The notes: generated from the sequence alone by a model not told the origin. A stretch of 64,000 nucleotides of DNA from Chlamydiia bacterium (GCA_022601595.1 JAJACI010000001.1:130536-194535); one strand, 5' to 3'. Shown: positions 10,263-20,661, counted from the stretch's first letter. Made by a program: numbers and translations.

Positions 10263-11618
10263 ATGAATACTTGTAGCTCAGAAAATGGTAGTTCCACAAA
10301 GGCGCTTTTATCGCTTTATATGGATGGTAAAAATGTAGATACAGAAGATATAGACGCTTCATTAAATATGATTGTATCTACCTCGGATCCTTATATAGCT
10401 GTTGATGAGTTATATCTAATATCGATGTATAAATATCTATTGGGAGAGGCAAGTGCGGACAAACTCAGTGATGTAGCAGAAAGGGTAGAGAAACAAATCC
10501 CTCCTCTAGATGTTTTAAACCTCAAAAGTGTGCTTACTCATTGTAAATTAAATTTAGTAAACGCTCTTAGATCAAGAGCTGTTTCTTTTCCAAGCGAGAT
10601 GGTATCTATTGTTACAATAAGTGGTCTTTCAGAGTTAGATGATCTAGCAACTATTTCCTTGTTAGCATTTTTTATAGGCGTCTTTAGTGATAATTCAAAG
10701 TATCTTGCTTTAGCAAGTAAAATTGCAGAGCTGATATTAAACTTCATGAAAGATAGTGGAGAGGTGGATGTTCTTTTTCTGCATGAAATAGGAAAATATT
10801 CAAAAGATAAATGTCGCGTCTCTGTTTTTATAATGATGACATTATATGAAAAGCTTACAGATGATGATCGAGTTCAAAAGTATTTAGCTAAACTGGATCC
10901 ATATACAGGCGGTCTCTTTCAGACAATTGACGTGGAAAAAAGAATGTTATGTCGTCTCCTAGAAAAAGCAACACCTATCTGCTGCACGCTTCCTAAAAAA
11001 TCAAGGTGCCTAGAAGAGCCCTCAGCCCTTATAAAAATAGAAACAGATGGATTTAGTTATGTTTCTTCTAAAGAGAAAAAAGTAGGTATCGGCAGCATAA
11101 GCTATAAAGGAGATATAATAGTTCCGTCTTTTGCTCCTCATGTGCTCCCTCTAGGTAAAAGTGACCTTTATGGATTAAATGAACCAATCTGCACAAATGG
11201 AGAGGTAAAAGATGGCAATATTAAAATGTGGAATAGAGTGAAGTCTATCGATAGTTATGGAAGTCACCATGTACACTCTAATGTAACATGCACGGAAAAA
11301 GCTATTGCCTTAGAATCTTTTCTTTGGTCAGCAGAGAAGGATCAAGAACTTTCTATGGTATTGTTTTTAAGAGGTAGTTCTATACTGATGGAAGAGAAAA
11401 GATATCAATCAGGTGGTTTAGAAAGAGTGCTTGTAAAGACTTCTAGAATTGATGTTCAGCTTACGGATAAAGTATTACAAATCCATCTTAATAAGCAAAC
11501 TTCTGTAGAGCTTATTCCTCTTGCCGGTCAGGAGTTTTTCTGGAACAGTGATTTTATTCTAGCCTTCCCATATACCTCAGGAAGAGTCTTATCTCTTGAG
11601 TTAATAATGGGAGAGTAG
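10263..11618 (+). CDS. Conserved hypothetical protein (chlamydial, between HU and accA locus)
   Basis: 451 aa long ORF with good upstream spacing; position between HU and accA suggests a chlamydia-conserved protein. Confidence 0.75.
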   Translation: MNTCSSENGSSTKALLSLYMDGKNVDTEDIDASLNMIVSTSDPYIAVDELYLISMYKYLLGEASADKLSDVAERVEKQIPPLDVLNLKSVLTHCKLNLVNALRSRAVSFPSEMVSIVTISGLSELDDLATISLLAFFIGVFSDNSKYLALASKIAELILNFMKDSGEVDVLFLHEIGKYSKDKCRVSVFIMMTLYEKLTDDDRVQKYLAKLDPYTGGLFQTIDVEKRMLCRLLEKATPICCTLPKKSRCLEEPSALIKIETDGFSYVSSKEKKVGIGSISYKGDIIVPSFAPHVLPLGKSDLYGLNEPICTNGEVKDGNIKMWNRVKSIDSYGSHHVHSNVTCTEKAIALESFLWSAEKDQELSMVLFLRGSSILMEEKRYQSGGLERVLVKTSRIDVQLTDKVLQIHLNKQTSVELIPLAGQEFFWNSDFILAFPYTSGRVLSLELIMGE

Positions 11619-11631
11619 GGCGTGATCTCAA

Positions 11632-11798
11632 TTAAGGAGACTCTGATAAACTGCACTTTTTAGAATCTTTTCAGATTTTTTAAAGGTATTCTATTTTGGA
11701 GTAAGCTGCATCCCTTTCGGGATGGAGCGCCGCGAAAAATAGGATGTATCAGAAATCTGGAAGATTATAAAACTGCTCGTTTTTCAGAGTCTCCTTAA
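11632..11798 (+). repeat. Palindromic interspersed element (167 bp)
   Basis: TTAAGGAGACTCTGATAAACTGC ... CATCCC-TTTC-GGGATG ... TTTTTCAGAGTCTCCTTAA. Confidence 0.9.
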
Positions 11799-11864
11799 AC
11801 ACATTTTATGGATTGATTAAAACATAATTTTATCATAATATGGATATAAAAAAGGGAGAGTTTT

Positions 11865-12794
11865 GTGTTTTCAAAAAGGATGTTCTTATATTTTTCATTA
11901 ACGTTATTAATGTGCCTTTCGTATGCATATTATACTAAGGAAGATTCGACATCTAGCGCGGCTTTCCAAGCAGATACTTTAGGGGAGGAGAGTGTTTCTT
12001 CAAGTGCTCCTAAAAAGGTTTCTGCAGTAAATAGTAATAATATAAATCAGATACGCAGATTTTTTTCAAAAGGGATGGATAGATTTCCTTTTGTTGATAC
12101 CGTTACTTATACAAGTAGAGTGCCGTGGCTTAAAGGTAGACCTGCATGGATAGCAGATTATGCAAGTCATTATGAAACATCAAGACATTTTATTGCCAGA
12201 GGACTTAACGGTAAAGAAGATTATGTGTCGCAAAATGTTTCACCAGGTGATACTTTTAATGTAATCAATCCTGAAAAAGATATTGAGTTTAATCTGCTTG
12301 TAGATTTGTCTACCTGTACTTTAGACTTTACTTGCACTAATAATGAAACAGGGCATACAGAATTTATCAAAAGTTATAATGTTGGAGTGGGAAGAAAAGA
12401 TTCTTTTTCTCCATCTGGTAGCTTAACTCCTCTGGGTAAGTATAAGCTAGGAGACAAAATTGCTATTTATAAGCGCGGTGTAGAGAATTATTTCCAAAAG
12501 AAAAAAACGCATATGATTGAAGTGTTTGGCACAAGATGGATTCCTTTTGGTGAGGAGATTGAAAACTGTACAGATAGCGCTAAAGGATACGGCATTCATG
12601 GCCTTCCTTTTGTTTTTAATGAAGCAGATGACACCTATACTGAAGACCTTACTTGTTTAGGAGATTATAGTAGTGATGGTTGTATTCGTTTGGCTGAAAA
12701 AGATATAAATGAGATATTTTCTATAGTGATAACCAAACCTACATTCATTCAAATTGTAAAGGAAAAAGATGTTGCTCGCGGATCAGAAGACTAA
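11865..12794 (+). CDS. L,D-transpeptidase (YkuD domain), N-terminal signal anchor
   Basis: 309 aa; YNVGVGRKDSFSPSGSLTPLGKY, GYGIHGLPF, SSDGCIRLAEKDINEIF (HG...SxGCIRL catalytic signature). Confidence 0.9.
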   Translation: MFSKRMFLYFSLTLLMCLSYAYYTKEDSTSSAAFQADTLGEESVSSSAPKKVSAVNSNNINQIRRFFSKGMDRFPFVDTVTYTSRVPWLKGRPAWIADYASHYETSRHFIARGLNGKEDYVSQNVSPGDTFNVINPEKDIEFNLLVDLSTCTLDFTCTNNETGHTEFIKSYNVGVGRKDSFSPSGSLTPLGKYKLGDKIAIYKRGVENYFQKKKTHMIEVFGTRWIPFGEEIENCTDSAKGYGIHGLPFVFNEADDTYTEDLTCLGDYSSDGCIRLAEKDINEIFSIVITKPTFIQIVKEKDVARGSED

Positions 12795-13578
12795 ATCATT
12801 ATCTCCCATAGAGAGAGTGAATATAGCAAGAGCTGCCGCCCGACCAAAAGGGGCAGATGTTATTGCATCTATCACCTCTTCTTTTGAAGAGCTCCATGGT
12901 GATCGGCTGATGGGAGATGACCCAGCAGTTATCTGCGGTGTCGGGGAAATAAGCGATAAGCGATGTATGATTATTGCTCAGCAAAAAGGCTCAAATGCAG
13001 CAGATAGGGTAAAGCATAATTTTGGAATGATGAACCCTTCAGGTTATAGAAAAGCTCATAGAGCGATAAAGCTTGCCGAAAGATTTTCTATCCCAGTGAT
13101 AACCATTATTGATACCCCTGGGGCATTTCCAGGGCTCAGTGCGGAGAAAAATGGGATATCTATCTCCATTGCAGAAAATCTTTCTATGATGAGTGATGTG
13201 AAGGTTCCTATTATCACCTTAGTATTAGGCGAGGGTTGCTCTGGAGGAGCAATAGGTATTGGGATAAACGATCAAATGATTATGTTAGAGCATGCTTATT
13301 ATTCTGTTATATCGCCTGAAGGATGTGCAGCAATTCTATGGAAAGATAGATCAAAAAAAGATCTTTCAGCAAAAGAATTAAAGATGCAATCAGAAGATCT
13401 AAGAGCATTTAATATGGTAGATGTCATTATTCCTGAAGGGCCAGAAGGGTTTTCTGTAAATAAAAAATCTATCTTCGGCTCTATAAAGAACGAGATTTGT
13501 TTAGCACTAGATAAATTATCGCAGTATTCAGAAGAAGAGCTATTGCTCGTTCGCTATAAAAAATATCGCTCTTTTTGA
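12769..13578 (+). CDS. accA: Acetyl-CoA carboxylase carboxyltransferase subunit alpha
   Basis: 269 aa; ELHGDRLMGDDPAVICGVG, PGAFPGLSAEKNG, EGCSGGAIGIGINDQMIMLEHAYYSVISPEGCAAILWKD. Confidence 0.94.
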   Translation: MLLADQKTKSLSPIERVNIARAAARPKGADVIASITSSFEELHGDRLMGDDPAVICGVGEISDKRCMIIAQQKGSNAADRVKHNFGMMNPSGYRKAHRAIKLAERFSIPVITIIDTPGAFPGLSAEKNGISISIAENLSMMSDVKVPIITLVLGEGCSGGAIGIGINDQMIMLEHAYYSVISPEGCAAILWKDRSKKDLSAKELKMQSEDLRAFNMVDVIIPEGPEGFSVNKKSIFGSIKNEICLALDKLSQYSEEELLLVRYKKYRSF

Positions 13579-13600
13579 AAAATTCTGATACAATAGGCTT

Positions 13601-15379
13601 ATGAAAATTCTTTTTGCAGCCCTTATGAGGGTAAAAAATCATGCTCTTTTATTTATATTTTCCTTGTTTGCCTTGCTTGGTTTGACCACATTTAATTTTT
13701 TAGAGATTATGATGTTTGGTGCAATAGCCAAAAGCGGCAATCAGCTAATAGGTGCCAAAGATGGAAAAATTGCAGAGATAGTAACTTCTATTCAAGATTT
13801 TATAGGTTTGGATGTCGATTCTTTTTCTACTCTTACCATAGCTTTCGTAATAGTGGGTTTATTCAACGCAATATTCTTATTTTTGAGTAAGTTTTTAACA
13901 AAAATACTTGCCGTAAGAATATGTAGAGATTTAAGAAATGCTTGTTTTGCCCATCTTCAAAAACTACCCCTTTGTTTTTTTACTAAATATGACAGGGGAA
14001 AACTTTCCACACGAGTAATTACCGATGCCAATCAAATAGCGCTATCATTTAACTCTTTTGTTACTAACTATTTACACATGCCATTTATTGTAGTTTGCAC
14101 TCTTACTATATGTATGACCTTGTCATGGAAATTGACATTAGGACTATTTACCTGCGTCCCTATAATAGTTTTTCCTTTGCGAATGATCACAAGGAAAATT
14201 CGGCAAATATCTCACGCTATGCAGCGCAGGCAGGAATCTTTTGCTTCGGTAATTATTGACCACCTTTCAGGAATTGCCACTATTAAATCTTTTCAGCTGG
14301 AAGAATACTCAATAAGAAAATATCAAGAAGAAAATGCCCGCATGGTCGCCTATGATGAGAAGATACAAAAGTATGATGTAATGTCCCGCCCTATTACCCA
14401 TTTTACCATGACATTAATGCTTCTTTGCATTTTATACGCAGGCATGCACCTTTTGCAGATGAGCTTTCCTGATATTGTTGTTTACTGCGGTGTTTTACAT
14501 AAGCTATATGGACCTTTTAAACAGTTTTCAGAAGAAAATGCCAATGTACAAAAAGGGGTTGTTGCCGCCATGCGTATTGACGATGTGATGAATGAAAAAG
14601 GCGAAGGGGGAGAAGAGATTCAAGAGATAGCACCGCCTTTGATAGACTCTTTTTCTTTTAAGCAGGTAAGCTTTTCTTACGGCACAGAAAAGGTGCTTAG
14701 AGATATTTCTTTTTGCTTAAAAAAAGGAGAAGTGCTGGCCATCACAGGTTCAACAGGGTCAGGAAAATCAACCCTTCTTAAACTATTTTCTAGACTATAT
14801 GAAATAGAAAAGGGAAAAATCTTTCTTGATGGAACAGATATATCTACCATAAGCCTTGCATCTCTAAGAGAGAAATTTTCCATCGTCTCCCAAGAGCCAT
14901 TTTTCTTCAACGACACGATACGGGCAAACCTTATTTTTGATAAAGAGGTTTGCGATCAAGAGATAGTAGTGGCTGCTAAAAAAGCATGTATACACGATTT
15001 TATCATGAATCTTGAAAATGGGTATGAGACAGTGGTTGAGGAGATGGGAAAAAATCTTTCAGGAGGGCAAAAGCAGCGTCTATCCATTGCAAGGGCATTG
15101 ATCCGTGGATCAAGCATCCTCCTTTTAGATGAGGCTACATCATCCCTAGACGCTGTTAGTGAACAGATGATATCAAAAGCACTTTCTAATATGAAAGGGG
15201 AGATAACGCAGGTAATAGTAGCCCACCGTCTCTCCACCATCCAGCATGCCGACAAGATCCTCTTTTTAGAGCACGGAGAAGTAAAAGCATTCGGCACCCT
15301 CCCTGAGGTGATGCAAAGCGCCCCTGGATTTTCCGCCATGTGGGAAGCCTCCAAGCTCCAGGACACCGCTTCTGTGTAG
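13601..15379 (+). CDS. msbA: ABC transporter with fused TM and ATPase domains (MsbA-like lipid exporter)
   Basis: 592 aa; ITGSTGSGKSTLLKLF (Walker A), NLSGGQKQRLSIARALIRGSSILLLDEATSSLD. Confidence 0.85.
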   Translation: MKILFAALMRVKNHALLFIFSLFALLGLTTFNFLEIMMFGAIAKSGNQLIGAKDGKIAEIVTSIQDFIGLDVDSFSTLTIAFVIVGLFNAIFLFLSKFLTKILAVRICRDLRNACFAHLQKLPLCFFTKYDRGKLSTRVITDANQIALSFNSFVTNYLHMPFIVVCTLTICMTLSWKLTLGLFTCVPIIVFPLRMITRKIRQISHAMQRRQESFASVIIDHLSGIATIKSFQLEEYSIRKYQEENARMVAYDEKIQKYDVMSRPITHFTMTLMLLCILYAGMHLLQMSFPDIVVYCGVLHKLYGPFKQFSEENANVQKGVVAAMRIDDVMNEKGEGGEEIQEIAPPLIDSFSFKQVSFSYGTEKVLRDISFCLKKGEVLAITGSTGSGKSTLLKLFSRLYEIEKGKIFLDGTDISTISLASLREKFSIVSQEPFFFNDTIRANLIFDKEVCDQEIVVAAKKACIHDFIMNLENGYETVVEEMGKNLSGGQKQRLSIARALIRGSSILLLDEATSSLDAVSEQMISKALSNMKGEITQVIVAHRLSTIQHADKILFLEHGEVKAFGTLPEVMQSAPGFSAMWEASKLQDTASV

Positions 15380-15409
15380 TCATTCATGGAGCGCTGCTCC
15401 ATACCACGC

Positions 15410-15577
15410 TTAAGGAGACTCTGATAAACTACACTTTTTAGAATTTCTTCAGATTTTTTGAAAGGTATTCTATTTTGGAGTAAGCGGCATCCCTGTAGGG
15501 ATGGGGCGTAACGAAAAATAGAATTTATAAGAAATCTGGAAAATTATAAAACTGTCCGTTTATCAGAGTCTCCTTAA
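15410..15577 (+). repeat. Palindromic interspersed element (168 bp)
   Basis: TTAAGGAGACTCTGATAAAC ... CATCCCTGTAGGGATG ... GTTTATCAGAGTCTCCTTAA. Confidence 0.9.
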
Positions 15578-15698
15578 GGATCAAGATCCTTAAGAATCCT
15601 TTCATTGTATTTTTTTATACAAAAAAAATGAAACAGTAGAATTTTTTTTAGGAAAAAAACAGAGAGGGGTTTCCAAAGGGGCTGAGAGTTTGCCATAT

Positions 15699-16394
15699 TT
15701 ATATGAGAGCTAGCTTGGAGAGGGTTTCTTTGAGCTCGGCATTATCCTCTTTGTCGAGGGCGCCAGATTTTGCGAGCCAGGAGAGGTAATGTTTAGGAAC
15801 TTTTGCAAGGGGAGTGCCGCGATGTTTACCAAAAGGCATTTGTGTGATAGGACCGCTTTTTTGGTTGAGGAGGATAAACACCTCTTCGATGGTTAGATCG
15901 CCTATCATCTTTTCAAATACTTGTTTCATCACCATCACATCATCAAGCGCTCTGTGTGCGTTATTGGCGTCTATGCCATATAGCTCTCTTAGGTATTGAA
16001 GGGAATATTTCGGAAGGTCTGGGCGATATTTTCTTGCCCATTTTAGTGTATCCACGTAAGGGTATTTGGGAAGTTCTACCTCAGCCCTTTTAAATTCCGC
16101 TGTGAGAAAATGTTTATCGAAATTATCGTTGTTATGGGCGATGAGAACGACATCGCCCTCACAAAATTCCACAAGCATCTCAGCGGCTTGTTTAAAAGTG
16201 GGGGCATCTTTTACCATTTCATCGGTAATACCTGTAATGGATGTGGATTCAGCAGGTATGGGCATGCCGGGGTTTACAAAGGTGCACAAAGAAGTTTTTT
16301 TGTGGGCATCATATGCCGCAATTTCAATAATCCTATCCGTATCCGGCTTAAGACCTGTTGTTTCTGTATCGTAGTATATTGCTCTTCGTGCCAT
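15699..16394 (-). CDS. DnaQ-like 3'-5' exonuclease (DNA polymerase III epsilon-like)
   Basis: 231 aa; IYYDTETTGLKPDTDRIIEIAAYD, HNNDNFDKHFL, AHRALDDVMV (DEDDh motifs); C-terminal PFGKHRGTPL module. Confidence 0.93.
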   Translation of the reverse strand: MARRAIYYDTETTGLKPDTDRIIEIAAYDAHKKTSLCTFVNPGMPIPAESTSITGITDEMVKDAPTFKQAAEMLVEFCEGDVVLIAHNNDNFDKHFLTAEFKRAEVELPKYPYVDTLKWARKYRPDLPKYSLQYLRELYGIDANNAHRALDDVMVMKQVFEKMIGDLTIEEVFILLNQKSGPITQMPFGKHRGTPLAKVPKHYLSWLAKSGALDKEDNAELKETLSKLALI

Positions 16395-16494
16395 AACTTC
16401 AAGATTATATGGTAATAGCTATTTTAGTGATAGAAAAAGAAATACTTTGATGTTAAGTAAAAAGATATTAGAATAGATCTTTTTTAGAAGGAAT

Positions 16495-17523
16495 ATGATG
16501 GATACAGACCTATACACTTCAGCGCTTTTATATAAGGCGGATCCGCGAGCGGTTATTGCAGATATTGGCATAGATTTAGCGTTAGAGATGCTTGATCAGA
16601 TGCTTTTAATACGCCATTTTGAAGCTCGAGGAGAGCAAAGTTATCAGCAAGGAAAAGTTTGGGGTTTTTATCATGCCTATACTGGCCAGGAGGGAGTGCA
16701 AACAGCAATTACCCATGCTTTGGGAAAAGAAAAAAACTTATATGCTGCAACTTATAGATGTCATGCCTTGGCTCTTTTATTAGGGATGACTCCTGAGCAG
16801 GGGATGGCCGAGCTTTTTGGAAAGGTGACGGGTAATGCAGGCGGGCGCGGTGGATCGATGCATATGTATACCAAGAATATGTTTGGCGGCTCAGGAATTG
16901 TTGGCGGGCAGTGGCCTTTGGGCGCAGGGCTTGCTTTTTCTCTTAAATATAGGAATATAAAAGATGAGGTGGCTGTTGTTTTTGGAGGCGATGGATCTAC
17001 TCCACAAGGAACTTTCCATGAATCGTTAAATTTAGCACAGCTTTGGAAGCTCCCTTGTATTTTTGTGGTGGAGAACAATATGATAAGTATGGGCACGCAA
17101 ATTGAGCGGACTACCTCTTGTATTCCAATTGCTGAAAACATGTCAAAGGCATATGGAATGAAATCTTATACGGTTGATGGGATAAATCTTACAGATGTAT
17201 ACGACCTATTTAAAAAGATAAAAAAAGAGGTATTAGAAACTTCTAAGCCTGTTCTTGTCGAAGTGTTATGTCAAAGGTTTAAAGGGCATTCCATTTCTGA
17301 TGCGGCGACGTATAGAAGCAAGGAAGAGGTAGAGGAGATGAAAAAGAAAGATCCTATAGATGCATTTAAAAAGTTATTGAAAGAAAATTGCGGCTTTACC
17401 GATGAGGAATTTGAAAAACGGAGCGAGATACAAAAAGCAATGGTGATAAAAGCTGTGCAAGCTGCTGAAAAGGCGGACTTTCCTTCAATAGATACCCTTG
17501 AAGAGGGAGTGATGGTAGATTAA
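16495..17523 (+). CDS. pdhA: Pyruvate dehydrogenase E1 component alpha subunit
   Basis: 342 aa; GGRGGSMHMY, GDGSTPQGTFHESLNLAQLWKLPCIFVVENN. Confidence 0.95.
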   Translation: MMDTDLYTSALLYKADPRAVIADIGIDLALEMLDQMLLIRHFEARGEQSYQQGKVWGFYHAYTGQEGVQTAITHALGKEKNLYAATYRCHALALLLGMTPEQGMAELFGKVTGNAGGRGGSMHMYTKNMFGGSGIVGGQWPLGAGLAFSLKYRNIKDEVAVVFGGDGSTPQGTFHESLNLAQLWKLPCIFVVENNMISMGTQIERTTSCIPIAENMSKAYGMKSYTVDGINLTDVYDLFKKIKKEVLETSKPVLVEVLCQRFKGHSISDAATYRSKEEVEEMKKKDPIDAFKKLLKENCGFTDEEFEKRSEIQKAMVIKAVQAAEKADFPSIDTLEEGVMVD

Positions 17524-18506
17524 TGAGAGAGATTACGGTAAGAGATGCGATACGAGAGGCAATTGATGAAGAGCTACATCGAGATGATGATGTCTTTATT
17601 CTTGGGGAAGAGGTGGCTGAATATAACGGCGCCTACAAGATTACTAAAGGTATGCTGGATAAATATGGCCCTCGCCGCGTAATTGATACCCCTATTGCTG
17701 AAGGGGGATTTACAGGTATTGCAGTGGGTGCAGCGCTTACTGGCCTCCGTCCTATTGTGGAGTATATGAGTTTTAACTTTTCTTTTGTTGCGTTTGATCA
17801 GATTGTAAACAATGCTATGAAAATGCACTATATGTCTGGAGGCCGTTTTACCGTGCCTATTGTTTTTAGAGGACCAAATGGCGCAGCGGCACGTGTCTCT
17901 TGTCAACACTCGCATAATGTGGAGCCTCTTTACGCACACCTGCCTGGCTGTATTGTTATAGCGCCATCCACCCCATATGATTCAAAGGCCCTTTTAAAAG
18001 CTGCTATTAGAAATAATAACCCTGTCTTTTTCTTGGAAAATGAGATGCTTTATAATGTCAAGGGAGAGGTTCCAGAAGGGGAATATAGCGTAGAAATTGG
18101 AAAGGCAAAAATAGTTTCTGAAGGTACTCATTTAACGCTTATCTCTTACAGCCGTATGCTTGTATTTTGCTCCGAGGTGCTGGATGATTATAAGAAGAAA
18201 GGGATATCTATTGAGCTGATTGACTTAAGGACCATCAAACCTTTAGATGTGGGGACCATTGTTTCTTCCGTAAAAAAGACAGGCCGTGCTGTAGTGGTTG
18301 AAGAGGGGCATAAATTTGCAGGCGTCTCTGCAGAAGTTATTTCTATTTTACAAGAGTTTTGCTTTGATCATTTAGATGCTCCTGTGGAAAGGGTGTGTCA
18401 GATGGAAACACCGCTTCCCTATGCGCCGCCACTGGAAGAGGAAACCATTCCAAATACAAAAAGAATAAAAGCTGCTATTGATAAGACAATAGCTGGATTA
18501 CTATAA
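17523..18506 (+). CDS. pdhB: Pyruvate dehydrogenase E1 component beta subunit
   Basis: 327 aa; GEEVAEYNGAYKITKGMLDKYGPRRVIDTPIAEGGFTGIAVGAA. Confidence 0.95.
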   Translation: MREITVRDAIREAIDEELHRDDDVFILGEEVAEYNGAYKITKGMLDKYGPRRVIDTPIAEGGFTGIAVGAALTGLRPIVEYMSFNFSFVAFDQIVNNAMKMHYMSGGRFTVPIVFRGPNGAAARVSCQHSHNVEPLYAHLPGCIVIAPSTPYDSKALLKAAIRNNNPVFFLENEMLYNVKGEVPEGEYSVEIGKAKIVSEGTHLTLISYSRMLVFCSEVLDDYKKKGISIELIDLRTIKPLDVGTIVSSVKKTGRAVVVEEGHKFAGVSAEVISILQEFCFDHLDAPVERVCQMETPLPYAPPLEEETIPNTKRIKAAIDKTIAGLL

Positions 18507-18518
18507 GGATTTTTAACA

Positions 18519-19784
18519 ATGCCGATAATCGTTACCATGCCAGCACTATCGCCAACAATGGAAGAAGGAGTAATCTCCTCTTGGTTGAAAAATGAAGGGG
18601 ATAAAGTTTCAGACGGCGAGGCTTTATGTGAAATTGCAACCGACAAGTCCACAGTAGAATTTCAGGCCATAGATGGCGGATTTTTAAGAAAGATACTCAT
18701 TCCGGCAGCAGGCACCGCCAAAGTCAATGCACCAATAGCTGTTATCACCGAAACTGAAGACGAAGATATCTCTTCCCTTTCCTTTGAACAAGAGAAACAA
18801 GAAGAGGAGAAGCAAGCTGCAGATGCCCCTGCTCCAAAAGAAGAGGAAAAAAAGAGCGTAGGTGGATCTTTTAATGCAATGACCTTTTCTCCACCACAAC
18901 CAGCTGAAAAGGTGCGCGTGGTTAAAAAATCTTCTATCAATGCAAGCCCGCTTGCTAAAAAGCTTGCTCAGGAAAATGGGCTAGACATTACTTCTGTAAA
19001 AGGATCAGGCCCTTCAGGGCGAGTAATAGCTAAAGATCTAGAAGGTGCGCAAAAAGTGCCTATGATGGGAGTTAAAGAGACCTCTTATAAATATCCAGAT
19101 GGAACCTTTGATGAGGTGCCGCTTACCCCTGTAAGGAAAATTATAGGCGAGAGATTGCAAGCGTCAAAGATGACCATCCCTCATTATGTGGTAACACAAG
19201 CGGTTTCCATGACAAAAGCGATGGAACTTCGCGTAGAGCTGAAAGAACTTGGCATTAAAGTGACTTTTAATGATTTTGTGATAAAAGCAGTAGCCCTCGC
19301 CCTTAAAAAACATCCCGATATTAATATGGGATATGATTCTAAAAAAAATGTGATCATACAATACAAAACGATTGATATATCTCTTGCGGTAAGTGTTCCC
19401 GATGGCCTTATTACCCCAATACTATGGCAGGCAGATTATATGTCACTAACCGATATATCAACGGAGGCAAAAAAACTTGCTATCAAAGCTAAAAAAGGGA
19501 CGCTTGCCCCTCATGAATATCAAGGGGGATCGTTTACCATCTCCAACCTTGGGATGTTCGGGGTTACAGGATTTCAGGCAGTGATAAACCCGCCCCAAGC
19601 TGCCATACTAGCAGTTGGAGGGATCGCCGAAACAGCAATATCAAAAGAGGGAAAAATCGGTACCGGGTATATAATGAATATATCCATATCAATGGATCAC
19701 CGTGTAATAGATGGCGCCGAAGGAGCAAAATTCCTAAACACCGTAAAGTTCTTCCTAGAAAACCCATCTAGCCTTATTTTGTAA
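18519..19784 (+). CDS. pdhC: Dihydrolipoamide acetyltransferase (PDH E2)
   Basis: 421 aa; lipoyl EIATDKSTVEF, E3-binding SPLAKKLAQENGLDI, catalytic ISMDHRVIDGAEGAKFL. Confidence 0.95.
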   Translation: MPIIVTMPALSPTMEEGVISSWLKNEGDKVSDGEALCEIATDKSTVEFQAIDGGFLRKILIPAAGTAKVNAPIAVITETEDEDISSLSFEQEKQEEEKQAADAPAPKEEEKKSVGGSFNAMTFSPPQPAEKVRVVKKSSINASPLAKKLAQENGLDITSVKGSGPSGRVIAKDLEGAQKVPMMGVKETSYKYPDGTFDEVPLTPVRKIIGERLQASKMTIPHYVVTQAVSMTKAMELRVELKELGIKVTFNDFVIKAVALALKKHPDINMGYDSKKNVIIQYKTIDISLAVSVPDGLITPILWQADYMSLTDISTEAKKLAIKAKKGTLAPHEYQGGSFTISNLGMFGVTGFQAVINPPQAAILAVGGIAETAISKEGKIGTGYIMNISISMDHRVIDGAEGAKFLNTVKFFLENPSSLIL

Positions 19785-19829
19785 GGGGTTTCACCCCTTA
19801 GACCCCACCAAAGGGTAATAACCCTTTGG
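19782..19829 (+). terminator. Tandem terminator hairpins after pdhC
   Basis: TAAGGGGTTTCACCCCTTA and CCAAAGGGTAATAACCCTTTGG, T-rich tract at ~19846. Confidence 0.65.
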
Positions 19830-19926
19830 AAACCCATCTCTGCTTTTTTTTACTAAAAAAAAGAACAAAAAGTCCTACTATAAAATAACTATATGTTAAG
19901 ATGTTATCAAACAGTCGTAGGAAGGT

Positions 19927-20505
19927 ATGATAAACTTGTTAGGTACCACAGCCCCAAATGCAGTTTCTGAGCAGAGTTTATCTCCAAGTTTTATGGGTAG
20001 ATCGCTTCAAATAATTACTAGAACCCTTCCTCTTACACTCTTAGTACTAGCGGTTTTAGTCGTTGTTATAAAAATTTATTACAGATGTGCAAATTATGAT
20101 AAAGAGCTGAGGTCTAATAGTGATAAGCTTTTGAAACATACTGAAAAGCAGATTCAAGATGCTAAAAAACAGCAAGAAAAATATGTTTCAGATTATCAGA
20201 AAGCGCAGAATAAAAAGTCTCAGGAAGCAAGGAATCAGGCAAATGCTCGTTTGAAAGAACTTCAACAACGACAACAACGACAACGACAACAACAAGAAAA
20301 ACCAGTCAGGGCTGAATCAAAGCCAAGAGTGCGCAAGCAAGTTACAAGAGATCTGCCACCATTAGAAAATTATCAAAGGCGTGTTGCTCTCCAAAGAGAT
20401 CAGATTGATATTGTTGCATCAGAGTGGCTTGCAAATAGAGAGAGGCAAATCAAGAAGCAGAATAAAGCGAATCAATCAGCTTTAGAAGCTTTGAAGAAAT
20501 TGTAG
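19927..20505 (+). CDS. Single-TM, coiled-coil, Gln/Arg-rich hypothetical protein
   Basis: 192 aa; TM TLPLTLLVLAVLVVVIKIYY then KQQEKYVSDYQKAQNKKSQEARNQANARLKELQQRQQRQRQQQE. Confidence 0.65.
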   Translation: MINLLGTTAPNAVSEQSLSPSFMGRSLQIITRTLPLTLLVLAVLVVVIKIYYRCANYDKELRSNSDKLLKHTEKQIQDAKKQQEKYVSDYQKAQNKKSQEARNQANARLKELQQRQQRQRQQQEKPVRAESKPRVRKQVTRDLPPLENYQRRVALQRDQIDIVASEWLANRERQIKKQNKANQSALEALKKL

Positions 20506-20510
20506 GAAAC

Positions 20511-20541
20511 TCAAATCGCTCGTTTATCAGACTCTCCTTAA
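20511..20541 (+). repeat. Right-end remnant of the palindromic element
   Basis: GCTCGTTTATCAGACTCTCCTTAA matches the right terminus of full copies. Confidence 0.7.
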
Positions 20542-20661
20542 GGAAAGAGTTTACAGGTAGGGGTGCAAACTATTCTTTTGAATGGGGGATATCTTTATAT
20601 TGATTTGTTCTTTTTTGGATGTTATAATATTGATACATTAATAATTTAATAGGAAAAAATC

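Noticed and set aside
14677-15402. Minus-strand ORFs within msbA
   Set aside because: Antisense to a clear ABC transporter ATPase domain.
17574-17939. Minus-strand 121-aa ORF inside pdhB
   Set aside because: Antisense shadow of pdhB.
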